A DNA stretch of 40,995 nt, from IMG/VR virus record IMGVR_UViG_3300024265_000113, positions 1-40,995 of that record. One strand, 5' to 3'. This DNA is from a virus. Below are positions 5,243 to 12,824 of this stretch, one piece after another. The notes beneath the pieces were generated by a model. That model was not told the DNA's origin, did not search any database, and saw only the letters and a list, made by a program, of their open reading frames with translations. The translations under genes and the position numbers were made by a program. The first letter of the stretch is position 1. Each line of letters starts with the position of its first letter.

Positions 5243-6493
5243 ATGAACAATTTTACTTACGAGAATACGAAAGACGCGACGCACTTTATTGGTGGGGAAT
5301 TTAAAAAAATAATCACAGGGAATAATCCTCAATGGTTATATGTAGGGGGCAATCCTGGGTTTAGCTGGATGATGTCCAGCTATAGTAATAAATATCTACT
5401 CAGTTGCGAAAGCATTATCGAGCTATCCCGCTCACACAACGAAACCCGCGAATACTGGACAACTAACGACGTAACACAATACGCACAGGGGAATAATATG
5501 AATAAAGATGAAATGCTACCAATCTCATACGTTAAGAAGATCACGCCGTTGGTTGCGGGTGATGGATGGGCCGACTCAAGCGGCAGGTCAGGAATCATTA
5601 ATAGTGGAAATATAGGAGGCTTTAACGATGATGATTGCTGTCGTAGTAAATGCTTCATAACATCATTCGCAGACCGCCCAAACACAGGTAAGCATCCAGT
5701 GGGTGACGATGTGGTTGTTGATTGTATTCTTCGTAACGGTAAACCACCGGCTGAAAATGATAACAGGATTGCTAGAGGCTTTAATTGGGGTATTAAAACA
5801 GAGTTCTCTAGCGACGTAATATCATGGAAACCCAACAAAGACGCCATGCTAAAACAATACCAAGCAGAGCAGCTAGAGCAAGGTGTTCATATTGATGATG
5901 ATGGCGATTTAGCTGTAGGAGCTGAAAAGGTTGGTGTTGCCACTAAAGAGGTTAACGCAGCTACAGCACTTTACGCTTTCGCTGGCTGGCTAACATCAAT
6001 GAGGGAGCCTATAACATTTAGCTCAGGTCACTGGGCCACCCCTGCCGCCGATATGGTCGGAGCATTTATTAACTTGAACAATCTTGCTGATGTCATTGAT
6101 TTTGATTCTGTAAAGACGCCAAGCGATTCAATTATCCCTAAAGCGCTAACAAATGAATCGGAAGACGATGGGCTGTCAACCGTAGAAACCCCAGCATTCA
6201 CACAGGGAATGAAAGATTCTGGCAGTCGGTTAACTATCGGCATGCATTACTTAGATGATAGCGGTGATCGATGTGAGTATGTCGGAATTAGCGCGTCAAA
6301 TATTATTGGTCGATATGTTGATATGAATAATGTTCGTTCTGATCACCTTAGTATTTCAGATGGTGATGACATCAAGCCAATCCAGACAGACGAAGACAAG
6401 ATTCGCAACATTTTAACTAATGCTTTAATTCCGGTGTTCGTTGTTAATTATTTACTAGATAACAATGAACTAACTATTCAATTAAAGGAGTAA
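5243..6493 (+). CDS. Conserved phage protein of unknown function, 416 aa
   Basis: The first third is rich in aromatic residues and Asn. The best recognisable part is YAFAGWLTSM followed by FSSGHWATPAADMV and NNL (about residues 244-283), a motif seen at the end of many phage accessory proteins, perhaps a small partner-binding domain. The Cys-rich stretch DDDCCRSKC lies near 130. No catalytic motif is recognised. ATG 5243 follows AGGAATGAC. It heads a block of tightly packed genes up to 7447. Confidence 0.65.
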   Translation: MNNFTYENTKDATHFIGGEFKKIITGNNPQWLYVGGNPGFSWMMSSYSNKYLLSCESIIELSRSHNETREYWTTNDVTQYAQGNNMNKDEMLPISYVKKITPLVAGDGWADSSGRSGIINSGNIGGFNDDDCCRSKCFITSFADRPNTGKHPVGDDVVVDCILRNGKPPAENDNRIARGFNWGIKTEFSSDVISWKPNKDAMLKQYQAEQLEQGVHIDDDGDLAVGAEKVGVATKEVNAATALYAFAGWLTSMREPITFSSGHWATPAADMVGAFINLNNLADVIDFDSVKTPSDSIIPKALTNESEDDGLSTVETPAFTQGMKDSGSRLTIGMHYLDDSGDRCEYVGISASNIIGRYVDMNNVRSDHLSISDGDDIKPIQTDEDKIRNILTNALIPVFVVNYLLDNNELTIQLKE

Positions 6494-6496
6494 ATA

Positions 6497-6820
6497 ATGG
6501 ACACATTATCCCTATGTAGAAAAGTAGCTGATATTGACGGCTGGGCTGGCGTTGACACTATAACAAGCGTCGGAGCACTAGCGGCTGTTGTGGATGGCAA
6601 AGGCGGAGTGATGGGGAAAGCCTTGTTACTTGATTTGATGTTTAAGTATAACGTTTGCATTGATAGAGGCTTCGCTGGCATTGAGCAGGGGCTAGCTGAG
6701 ATATGGCCCAAAGATATTGATACGTGCAACCTTATCGGCACTTACTGCGCTGAATTTAAATCTAATGAAGATATACCACGCGCAGTACTAGAATGTATCA
6801 TCCAGGCTAATGACCTGTAG
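6497..6820 (+). CDS. Hypothetical protein, 107 aa
   Basis: ATG 6497 lies three bases after the previous stop with AAGGAG in the preceding codons. The chain is mixed helical, with a Gly-rich segment (VVDGKGGVMGKA) at about 32-43. Its 3' end overlaps the start of the next gene by 11 bases, showing operon coupling. No family recognised. Confidence 0.6.
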   Translation: MDTLSLCRKVADIDGWAGVDTITSVGALAAVVDGKGGVMGKALLLDLMFKYNVCIDRGFAGIEQGLAEIWPKDIDTCNLIGTYCAEFKSNEDIPRAVLECIIQANDL

Positions 6821-7022
6821 TAAAATAGTGTTTGCTTCTAAATCGGAGGCAAACGCATTTATCCGAACGAGTAAGCGGCGTAAGGGTAAGAAGTCAATGC
6901 ATAAATGCAGGCCATATCGATGCCCGAAGTGTGACGGCTTTCATTTAACAAGCCAAACGCCGAAGGAATCAAAATCCCGCAAGAGGGCATTGCGGAATAA
7001 CTTAAAATTGAAAGGGGAATGA
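6810..7022 (+). CDS. Small basic zinc-ribbon-like protein, 70 aa
   Basis: The motif HKCRPYRCPKCDGFHLTS (residues 31-48) contains CPKC and two His residues in a zinc-binding arrangement typical of small phage proteins. The rest is Lys/Arg-rich, consistent with nucleic-acid binding. The start overlaps the previous gene and the stop overlaps the Ntn-hydrolase start region. Exact role unknown. Confidence 0.65.
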   Translation: MTCSKIVFASKSEANAFIRTSKRRKGKKSMHKCRPYRCPKCDGFHLTSQTPKESKSRKRALRNNLKLKGE

Positions 7023-7024
7023 TG

Positions 7025-7447
7025 ATGACAACAATAGCTTATCACCACAAAGACAAACAAATAGCAGTTGATAGTCGCTTAGTTAGTCACGGCCTAATCA
7101 GATCTGATTTGTTTGATAAAACGATAAGAAACGAATTTGGGACATGGATATTTTGTGGTACAGCATCAGACATTAAAGACTTATGCAAATTAAAACATAA
7201 CGATAATGTAAGTGTTATCCCTAATTGCTCGGCATTATTGATTGCTGATGGTAAATGTTACGACGTTATTGTTAATAACGATGGTTACTGTGAGCATTTC
7301 GAGATAGAGCATAATGAGGCCAAAGGTTCTGGCAGTGAATTAGCTTTAGCTGCTATGGATTTTGGCAAGAGCGCAAAAGAAGCCGTAGAATATGCAATAA
7401 CCAGAGACATTTACAGCGGCGGAAAGGTTAGAGTTTTTGACGTTTAA
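7025..7447 (+). CDS. HslV/proteasome-like Ntn hydrolase, 140 aa
   Basis: Removal of Met would leave Thr at the N-terminus in TTIAYHHKD, matching HslV, which begins TTI. In mature numbering D15 and K31 are 16 residues apart, as are the HslV/proteasome catalytic-site D17 and K33. GSGSELALAAM (101-111 with Met counted) matches the family's GSG motif around the active-site Ser. So a threonine-peptidase fold is likely, and activity is plausible. No ATPase partner (HslU-like) is encoded nearby. ATG 7025 is preferred because it places Thr second; ATGs at 7019 and 7022 lie directly upstream. The length is shorter than HslV (about 175). Substrate unknown. Confidence 0.75.
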   Translation: MTTIAYHHKDKQIAVDSRLVSHGLIRSDLFDKTIRNEFGTWIFCGTASDIKDLCKLKHNDNVSVIPNCSALLIADGKCYDVIVNNDGYCEHFEIEHNEAKGSGSELALAAMDFGKSAKEAVEYAITRDIYSGGKVRVFDV

Positions 7448-7454
7448 TTGAATG

Positions 7455-7463
7455 TGTTACAAT
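7455..7463 (+). promoter_or_regulatory. Extended -10 promoter TGTTACAAT
   Basis: TGT plus TACAAT (7458-7463) lies 21 bases before the ATG at 7484. It is a member of the recurrent TGTG(G/T)TACAAT series in this genome. No clear -35 box. Confidence 0.55.
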
Positions 7464-7483
7464 ATTGATTTACGGAGAAAGAC

Positions 7484-7525
7484 ATGCCAACGGCACGTAA
7501 AGAGGTAGTAATATGGCGCAAGTAA
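7484..7525 (+). CDS. Possible 13-residue leader peptide
   Basis: ATG 7484 follows ACGGAGAAAG and the frame ends at TAA 7523-7525, overlapping the start of the next gene at 7513. The spacing fits a translated leader that couples to the 41-residue protein. It could also be a chance frame. Confidence 0.3.
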   Translation: MPTARKEVVIWRK

Positions 7526-7638
7526 ATCCGAAAAACGTTATATTCGCAAAAAGAAACATTAACGAGTTAATAGCTACCAAGCCGATTAATACCGTCACGG
7601 TGGCCCCTAAGAATAAATCAATAAAGGTGAAGCCATGA
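7513..7638 (+). CDS. Hypothetical small protein, 41 aa
   Basis: ATG 7513 follows AGAGGTAGT at proper distance, and the stop overlaps the next ATG at 7635 (ATGA). The product is basic, with no membrane segment. Overlaps on both sides and the upstream promoter make it likely to be translated. Function unknown. Confidence 0.5.
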   Translation: MAQVNPKNVIFAKRNINELIATKPINTVTVAPKNKSIKVKP

Positions 7639-7736
7639 AAAAGCCAGCAAAGGTAAAAGTAAAGAAGCCCACACCGAAGCGTCCTAAAATGCCCAAGCCA
7701 ACAAAGCCCAAGAGAGGCGGAGGCGGTTCGTACTAG
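7635..7736 (+). CDS. Lys/Pro-rich basic protein, 33 aa
   Basis: Almost half of the residues are Lys, with Pro spaced through the chain, and the end is GGGGSY. It resembles in composition the Lys/Pro-rich protein at 1638. The start overlaps the stop of the 7513 gene, and an intrinsic terminator follows eight bases after the stop. A small DNA- or RNA-binding or condensing role before packaging is possible but unsupported by any family match. Confidence 0.5.
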   Translation: MKKPAKVKVKKPTPKRPKMPKPTKPKRGGGGSY

Positions 7737-7743
7737 CTAAATT

Positions 7744-7766
7744 AGCCCTTTATAGGGCTTTTGTTT
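7744..7766 (+). terminator. Intrinsic terminator before the packaging genes
   Basis: AGCCCT/AGGGCT forms a 6-bp stem with loop TTAT, followed by TTTTGTTTT. It separates the 7484-7736 unit from the terminase promoter immediately downstream. Confidence 0.8.
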
Positions 7767-7771
7767 TATGT

Positions 7772-7779
7772 GGTACAAT
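7772..7779 (+). promoter_or_regulatory. Extended -10 promoter TGGTACAAT for the terminase operon
   Basis: TGG plus TACAAT at 7774-7779 lies 31 bases before the small terminase ATG, directly after a terminator. The ATGTGGTACAAT context is shared with 3842 and nearly with 20126. This is a good candidate late promoter. Confidence 0.6.
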
Positions 7780-7809
7780 AGCGTTAACTAAGGCATTTTT
7801 AAGGCATTC

Positions 7810-8292
7810 ATGGCTAACACTAGAGCAACAAAAACCACCCTAAAGAAGGGTGATAACTTACCGCCAAGGGGTAAGGCCAAAAAGACGTTAATGCTTGACG
7901 CTATCAGGTCTGTGTGCGGCAATGAGGAAGATTTCCTTAAACAGGTGGTATCTATAGGTCTTGGTGGGTGGACCAAGCCAGAGCCTAAGGAAGGAGAAGA
8001 ACCGGTTGAGCCGATATTCCAAACCCCCAACCCTGTATTGTTAACTTTAATTTTAAACAGAATAGAACCTCCTCTTAAGTCGGTTTCTCCGAATGTTGAA
8101 TTCAAATTTAGAAAGGGAGCCAAGCCGCACGAACAAGCCTGTGATGTTATGTCAGCCATAGCTAAGGGCAATATACCAAGCGATATAGGGGGTATGTTTA
8201 TAACAAGCATTCAATCAATGTTAAAGATACAAGAACTAACCGACTTCGAAGAAAGACTAAAGGCGATAGAAGATGCTAGCAAGCAGGATTAG
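7810..8292 (+). CDS. Terminase small subunit (P22 gp3-like position)
   Basis: This 160-residue protein has nearly the length of P22 gp3 (162). It has a basic N-terminus (KKTLKKG, RGKAKKT), a helical middle, and the C-terminal helix ending FEERLKAIED that is common in small terminases of this type. It should bind the packaging site and hand DNA to the large subunit. The gene directly precedes and overlaps TerL by 20 bases. The ribosome site is weak, within a doubled AAGGCATT. In P22 the pac site lies inside this gene; I cannot point to it here. Confidence 0.8.
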   Translation: MANTRATKTTLKKGDNLPPRGKAKKTLMLDAIRSVCGNEEDFLKQVVSIGLGGWTKPEPKEGEEPVEPIFQTPNPVLLTLILNRIEPPLKSVSPNVEFKFRKGAKPHEQACDVMSAIAKGNIPSDIGGMFITSIQSMLKIQELTDFEERLKAIEDASKQD

Positions 8293-9943
8293 CCGGCTCA
8301 ATAAGCTTGAAAGCGAAGTTATGTTTTCTCAAGGTGAATTCAATAAAACGGTAATAGGGTTTGTCAATCCAGAAACCAAGTTATTAACTAGCACCTATCA
8401 CTTAGTTGGCAAGACATGGACGCCAACAATAAAAGAGCCGTCTGCATTTTTCCCCGAAGTTGTAAAGCCAATGTTTCTAAGCCCTAAAAGATTCATGGCA
8501 TTAATAGGTGGTCGAGGCTCAGGGAAAACATTAGTCGAAGGCGATCATGGTTTGATTAACATGCATGACCTTGGGCGGAATATGATGTGCATTCGTGAAT
8601 TTCAATCGTCAGTTGCCGATTCCGTTCATGCTGTGCTTAGCTCTGAAATATCAAGGTTAGAGTTGGACAACTCCGACACCACAGAAAGGACAATTAAGTT
8701 TACCCACAACAATGCAATGGCCCGCTTTATGGGTCTAAGTAGAAACCCTGAGTCGGTCAAGTCTGCGTTTGGTTTCCTAGATTGGTGGGTAGAAGAGGCT
8801 CAATTCTTAAGTGAAAAATCGTTAAGGGTGTTAACTCCGACGGCGCGAAAAAAACCAAAGCGCGGGTTACCTGGTAAGCAAAAAGAAATAGAAGTTAATG
8901 AGGTTGACATGGAAGACGTTAGAATGGTCTTTTGTGCCAACCCCGCATCGAGTGAAGATCCATTTAGCCAGCGCTTTATAGTTCCATTTGTTGAAGAATT
9001 AGATAGTAAAGGCATTTATGAAGATGATTTACACTTAATAATTAAAATGAATTGGTCTGACAATCCCTGGTTTGAAGAGTCGGGGCTAGAGGCTGAAAGG
9101 CAATTCGATTTAAAAAACTTACCTAGATCAACTTATGATTGGGTGTGGGAAGGCGGATTTAATGACGACATTGAAAACGGACTTATCAAACCTGAATGGT
9201 TCGATGCTTGCGTTGATGCCCATATCAAACTAGGATTTAAACCATTCGGTGTAACAAAGGTTACTCATGACCCGTCAGATTTGGGTGGAGACCCTAAAGC
9301 AACACTAGTTAGGCGTGGCAATGTGATAACCAACGTTATGCAGCGCACGGACTTGGATGTTAACGACGGCAGTGATTGGGCTCTAGGCGTGGCAATTAAC
9401 GAAGCTGCCGACCATTACGAGTGGGACGTGGGCGGGATGGGCGTAACCCTTAAGAAGGACGTTAACGCCGCCTTAGCTGGCAAGAGTATGGGCGTTCACC
9501 AATTCAACGGCGCATCAAAGGTTGATCACCCAAATACAATATACGAGCCGTCCGGGGCGTCAAACGTTGTTAAGCAAATGACTTGGGATCAAGTTTGCTA
9601 CAATTTACGCGCTCAATGTTACTTGAAGATTAGGGAAAGAATATTTAGAACATACAAGGCCGTGACTGAAGGTGTCATGACCGACCCTGATAATCTGATA
9701 TCTTTCAGTTCTGAATGTGAAAACCTAAAAACATTAAGGTCTGAATTATGCAGAATGCCAATCAAGCCAAGGTCAGATGGAAGGTTTGAGCTGTATACTA
9801 AAAAAGAGATGCGAGAAAAGTTTAAGGTGCGTTCACCTAACTGTTCTGACGTGCTGATGATGTCTGAGCGCATACATGGTATTATTAACCAAATAAACAG
9901 GTCTCACAGGCCTAAACCGCGCAAACCTATGGGGCGACGATAA
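8273..9943 (+). CDS. Terminase large subunit (P22 gp2-like)
   Basis: This 556-residue packaging motor has Walker A GGRGSGKT at 79-86, Walker B FGFLDWWVEEA at about 167-176 with the catalytic Glu, and coupling motif CANPAS near 221-226. A C-terminal RNase-H-like nuclease domain begins with THDPSD (331-336) and includes later acidic residues, for example near NCSDVLMM. It translocates DNA into the prohead and makes headful cuts. ATG 8273 overlaps the small subunit gene; a downstream ATG at 8321 is an alternative. It is longer than P22 gp2 (499). Confidence 0.96.
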   Translation: MLASRISRLNKLESEVMFSQGEFNKTVIGFVNPETKLLTSTYHLVGKTWTPTIKEPSAFFPEVVKPMFLSPKRFMALIGGRGSGKTLVEGDHGLINMHDLGRNMMCIREFQSSVADSVHAVLSSEISRLELDNSDTTERTIKFTHNNAMARFMGLSRNPESVKSAFGFLDWWVEEAQFLSEKSLRVLTPTARKKPKRGLPGKQKEIEVNEVDMEDVRMVFCANPASSEDPFSQRFIVPFVEELDSKGIYEDDLHLIIKMNWSDNPWFEESGLEAERQFDLKNLPRSTYDWVWEGGFNDDIENGLIKPEWFDACVDAHIKLGFKPFGVTKVTHDPSDLGGDPKATLVRRGNVITNVMQRTDLDVNDGSDWALGVAINEAADHYEWDVGGMGVTLKKDVNAALAGKSMGVHQFNGASKVDHPNTIYEPSGASNVVKQMTWDQVCYNLRAQCYLKIRERIFRTYKAVTEGVMTDPDNLISFSSECENLKTLRSELCRMPIKPRSDGRFELYTKKEMREKFKVRSPNCSDVLMMSERIHGIINQINRSHRPKPRKPMGRR

Positions 9944-12004
9944 ATGCTAGACCATGCTGAACTATTACGGCTTCATGATACGGCTTATAATAATAATTAC
10001 GATACGCGCCTAAAGGCTGCGGATGATATGCTATTTGCTTGGGTTACTCAATGGGATGATACTTATTTGTCTGAGTCTGATTTAGGTTATCGTGGCGAGT
10101 TCAATATCATTCGTAAGGCTATGCGCCAAATAATTACCGACTTAATATCAAATCCTATATCAGTTGATTTCGATCCCGTTGATGATACCGACGATAGTGC
10201 CGCCGACATTATGGATGGCATGTATCGCGCTGACATGAGGAATAACACATCACAAGAAGCCAAGAAGAACGCCAACCAAGAAGCAGTTGTTTGTGGTGTT
10301 GCAGCTTGGGAGCTGCGCAACGAATGGAAAACTAACCGACTTGGTGACGAGCGGCAGGTAGTAAAACGTTATCCGCTATATGAAGCCAACAACAATGTAA
10401 TGTGGGATCCTAACGCCAAGTTACTGGACAAGTCTGATGCTTTCTTTGTTTCGTGCCTAGTTGCTTATTCTGATGACGGGTATAAAAAACTAAAAGAAGA
10501 TCTAACCGGCGATGATGATGTTGATGCAAGCTTTGCATTCCCTGAGCATAGTTATACTTTCCCCTGGATAAGTGAATCTAAAAAGATATTCGTTAGTCGA
10601 TTCTTCCACAAAGAAGAAGTGACCGAAAAGTTTTTAACTTACGTTGATATGTTTAATGAAAAAATATCAATCGAAAAGTCAAAGCTGGCAGATCGAGAGG
10701 ATGAATTGGCGGAGCGAGGCGCGACATTTGTATCTGAGAAATCAGTTAAGCGATTTAAAATCACGCGTTACATTGCAAGCGGCGAAGGGATTTTAAAATC
10801 AAGCGTTGTGCCTGGTGAGAACATTCCGGTGATTCCCCAATACGGTGAACGTCAATTCGTTGAGGGCGAAGAGCATTACGAAGGTATTGTTAGGCTAGCT
10901 AAAGATCCTCAACGATTAAGAAACTTTCAAATGTCTTACCTTGCTGACATTGTAAGTCGAAGCCCGAGAGAGAAGCCTATCTTTACTCAAGAGCAGATCC
11001 AAGGCTTCGAAGATATGTACGAGCAAAGCGGAGCGGAGAATAACTTACCTTACGCACTTCAAAACGCTTTAGATGCTAATGGCGATGCTTTACCTGTTGG
11101 CCCTGTTGGTTACATGAAAGCGCCAGAAATTCCGCCTGCTCTTGCTATGTCGATGGGCGAGACTAGGGCTGCAGTGGATGACGTTGCCGGCGCTGGCTTA
11201 CCTGCTGACATTACCGACGTTGACATATCAGGCAAGGCGCTTAACTCGCTTAATAAGCGATTGGATATGCAATCTTACACTTATCAAGACAATCATAAGT
11301 TTGCAATGCGCCGTGATGGTGAGGTTTACGCTTCAATGATGCGCGACATCAAAGACGTTGAAGAAGATGTTGTGCTAGTTAAAGTTGATGGATCGAAGTC
11401 TAAAGAAGTAATCAACAAGGCCAAGGTTACATTTGACGATAACTTGGGAGTTATTCACGGCATTGAAAACAACATTCAGGAAATGACGTTCGAGGTTTAC
11501 GCGGACATTGGCCCGGCATTTGAATCAGTTAAGGCTCAGAACAAGGAAGAAATCAAAGAGCTTCTTAATTCATTACCTCACGGAACGCCTGAGCACACCA
11601 TACTGCTAAATGAATATCTAACAATGACCGATGGCATGGCGTTTAAGGATTTGCGCGACTATGGCCGCAAGCAGCTTATTCTGATGGGAGTTAAGACGCC
11701 AGAAACAGATGAAGAAATACAAATGTACCAGCAGGCGCAACAAGATCAGCAAAACAAACCGGATCCATTAATGCTGGAAGGTCAAGCTAGATTAATGGAA
11801 GGGCAGGCCGCATTACAAAACGAGGTCAACGATGCCAACGCCAATGCGATTAAGCAATTCGACGCGGAGACAAAGCGCATTGATATAATGACCAAGGCAC
11901 AAGTTGCCGGGGTTAATATCCAAAACACGCAAGTCGATACTGAAGGTAAATTTATCGACAACGCGCAAAAGATAGCTCAAGGACTAATGCAAAGAATAAA
12001 CTAA
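9944..12004 (+). CDS. Portal protein (P22 gp1-like)
   Basis: At 686 residues it is close to the P22 portal (725). The N-terminal third carries the typical RLKAADDMLFAWVTQWDD and FNIIRKAMRQI stretches. The C-terminal part (about 590-686) is a long Gln/Ala-rich helix of the kind that forms the barrel of the P22 portal. It builds the dodecameric ring at one vertex, where TerL docks and where the gp4-like adaptor binds. ATG follows the TerL stop directly, and a terminator follows the gene. Confidence 0.93.
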   Translation: MLDHAELLRLHDTAYNNNYDTRLKAADDMLFAWVTQWDDTYLSESDLGYRGEFNIIRKAMRQIITDLISNPISVDFDPVDDTDDSAADIMDGMYRADMRNNTSQEAKKNANQEAVVCGVAAWELRNEWKTNRLGDERQVVKRYPLYEANNNVMWDPNAKLLDKSDAFFVSCLVAYSDDGYKKLKEDLTGDDDVDASFAFPEHSYTFPWISESKKIFVSRFFHKEEVTEKFLTYVDMFNEKISIEKSKLADREDELAERGATFVSEKSVKRFKITRYIASGEGILKSSVVPGENIPVIPQYGERQFVEGEEHYEGIVRLAKDPQRLRNFQMSYLADIVSRSPREKPIFTQEQIQGFEDMYEQSGAENNLPYALQNALDANGDALPVGPVGYMKAPEIPPALAMSMGETRAAVDDVAGAGLPADITDVDISGKALNSLNKRLDMQSYTYQDNHKFAMRRDGEVYASMMRDIKDVEEDVVLVKVDGSKSKEVINKAKVTFDDNLGVIHGIENNIQEMTFEVYADIGPAFESVKAQNKEEIKELLNSLPHGTPEHTILLNEYLTMTDGMAFKDLRDYGRKQLILMGVKTPETDEEIQMYQQAQQDQQNKPDPLMLEGQARLMEGQAALQNEVNDANANAIKQFDAETKRIDIMTKAQVAGVNIQNTQVDTEGKFIDNAQKIAQGLMQRIN

Positions 12005-12010
12005 TTAACT

Positions 12011-12037
12011 AGCCTGCTTTACATGCGGGCTTTTTAT
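12011..12037 (+). terminator. Intrinsic terminator after the portal gene
   Basis: AGCCTGC/GCGGGCT forms a 7-bp stem with a G-U pair and a TTTACAT loop, followed by TTTTTATT. It divides the structural operon into at least two transcription units. Confidence 0.82.
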
Positions 12038-12078
12038 TGTCATAGTATTAAAACTAATTTTAATGAAAGGACTTAGCA

Positions 12079-12210
12079 ATGGAAGATGAGGAATACGAAG
12101 GGCCATCAGCATATTTTTGCGACTGCACTTGTGAACACGAATCGGAGGAGCACGGATGGGGTAGCTGTGATGTTGAAGGCTGTGACTGTGAAGGCGGATG
12201 GGAAGAATAA
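12079..12210 (+). CDS. Acidic cysteine-rich microprotein, copy 1 (43 aa)
   Basis: The chain has six Cys arranged C14-x-C16-x-C18 and C30-x4-C35-x-C37, plus His20 and His25 and the motif HGWGSCD. About 14 residues are Asp/Glu. This suggests a small metal-binding fold. ATG follows AAAGGA, and the stop overlaps the next ATG. A close relative lies on the other strand at 25779-25907, sharing CTCEH, EHGWGSCDVE and CDCEGGWEE. No known family is recognised. Confidence 0.75.
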   Translation: MEDEEYEGPSAYFCDCTCEHESEEHGWGSCDVEGCDCEGGWEE

Positions 12211-12377
12211 TGAAGAAATATAAATCAAGCGACCTAACCCACAAGCGCGCCGAAGTATTGAAGGAGGCTGAGCTTAACGGCGTTATCATTCAGCAGCTAG
12301 AGACTAACGGCAAGGTTAGGAAAGAGTTTGTGCTTGTTTCGCTTAGTGATTATCACAATATAAATATGCACAGGTGA
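12210..12377 (+). CDS. Phd/YefM-like antitoxin-type protein, 55 aa
   Basis: The pattern SSDLTHKRAEVLKEAELNGV followed by VIIQQ, NGKVRKEFVLVSLSDY follows the Phd/YefM antitoxin fold: an N-terminal helix that assembles on DNA, then two strands. No toxin partner with a recognisable fold is adjacent, and the neighbours are a small membrane protein and a 55-residue unknown. It could be an anti-toxin decoy protecting the phage, or a repurposed regulator. It starts at an overlap with the microprotein gene. Confidence 0.55.
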   Translation: MKKYKSSDLTHKRAEVLKEAELNGVIIQQLETNGKVRKEFVLVSLSDYHNINMHR

Positions 12378-12380
12378 CTC

Positions 12381-12494
12381 ATGATGCGTAAACTAATAGT
12401 AACTATGTGCCTGTTAATCTCAGTGCCTATATTCATGTTTAACGTATGGGCGGGCATTGCTTTTGTTGCGGTATGTTATGTGTGGACTGACTGA
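12381..12494 (+). CDS. Small membrane protein, 37 aa
   Basis: This is almost entirely hydrophobic, with segments at about 5-18 and 20-35 and a charged MMRK start. ATG lies three bases after the preceding stop, and its own stop overlaps the next ATG at 12494. No family recognised. If the preceding Phd-like gene is a real antitoxin, this could be a toxic membrane peptide, but that is speculation. Confidence 0.5.
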   Translation: MMRKLIVTMCLLISVPIFMFNVWAGIAFVAVCYVWTD

Positions 12495-12661
12495 TGGAAT
12501 ATAAAGAACGTTTACTAAAAAATCGTAACATCGAATTTACAAAATACATGGATACGATTTATGTAGTCGATACCACTCTTAGCGAGAAGGATGTAGAGTT
12601 TTTGATTGAATTAGGTTTTACTTATTCAAAAAGGAATTCGGGTTACGTAGAGAATATGTAA
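12494..12661 (+). CDS. Hypothetical protein, 55 aa
   Basis: The start overlaps the previous stop (TGATGG). The chain is mixed charged with a predicted strand IYVVDTT and a helix EKDVEFLIEL. It is the last gene of the four-gene insertion between portal and scaffold, followed by a strong terminator. Function unknown. Confidence 0.55.
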   Translation: MEYKERLLKNRNIEFTKYMDTIYVVDTTLSEKDVEFLIELGFTYSKRNSGYVENM

Positions 12662-12688
12662 TTCCAGTGCAACCGGCATCAACCAACT

Positions 12689-12712
12689 AACCACCTTAAC
12701 CGGTGGTTTTTA
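12689..12712 (+). terminator. Strong intrinsic terminator before the scaffold gene
   Basis: AACCACC/GGTGGTT gives a perfect 7-bp stem with a six-base loop, followed by TTTT. It ends the small-gene unit. Confidence 0.88.
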
Positions 12713-12730
12713 TTGCCTAAATTTAGCAAG

Positions 12731-12760
12731 TTGGTCAATTTGACTAAATAGTAGTAGAAT
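12731..12760 (+). promoter_or_regulatory. Candidate promoter for scaffold and coat genes
   Basis: TTGGTC and TAGAAT are separated by 18 bases; the -10 sits in TAGTAGAAT, a looser relative of the TGTGGTACAAT series. It lies between a strong terminator and the scaffold gene, so some promoter is needed here. Confidence 0.45.
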
Positions 12761-12824
12761 AGACCTACACCTTTAAAGTTGGTGAATTAACTTTAGTTAT
12801 CGTTACACTACGAGGAAAATAAAA

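Noticed and set aside
5380-5847. Minus-strand frame of 155 codons within the 416-residue gene
   Set aside because: No ribosome site, opposite to the operon direction, fully inside a better-supported gene.
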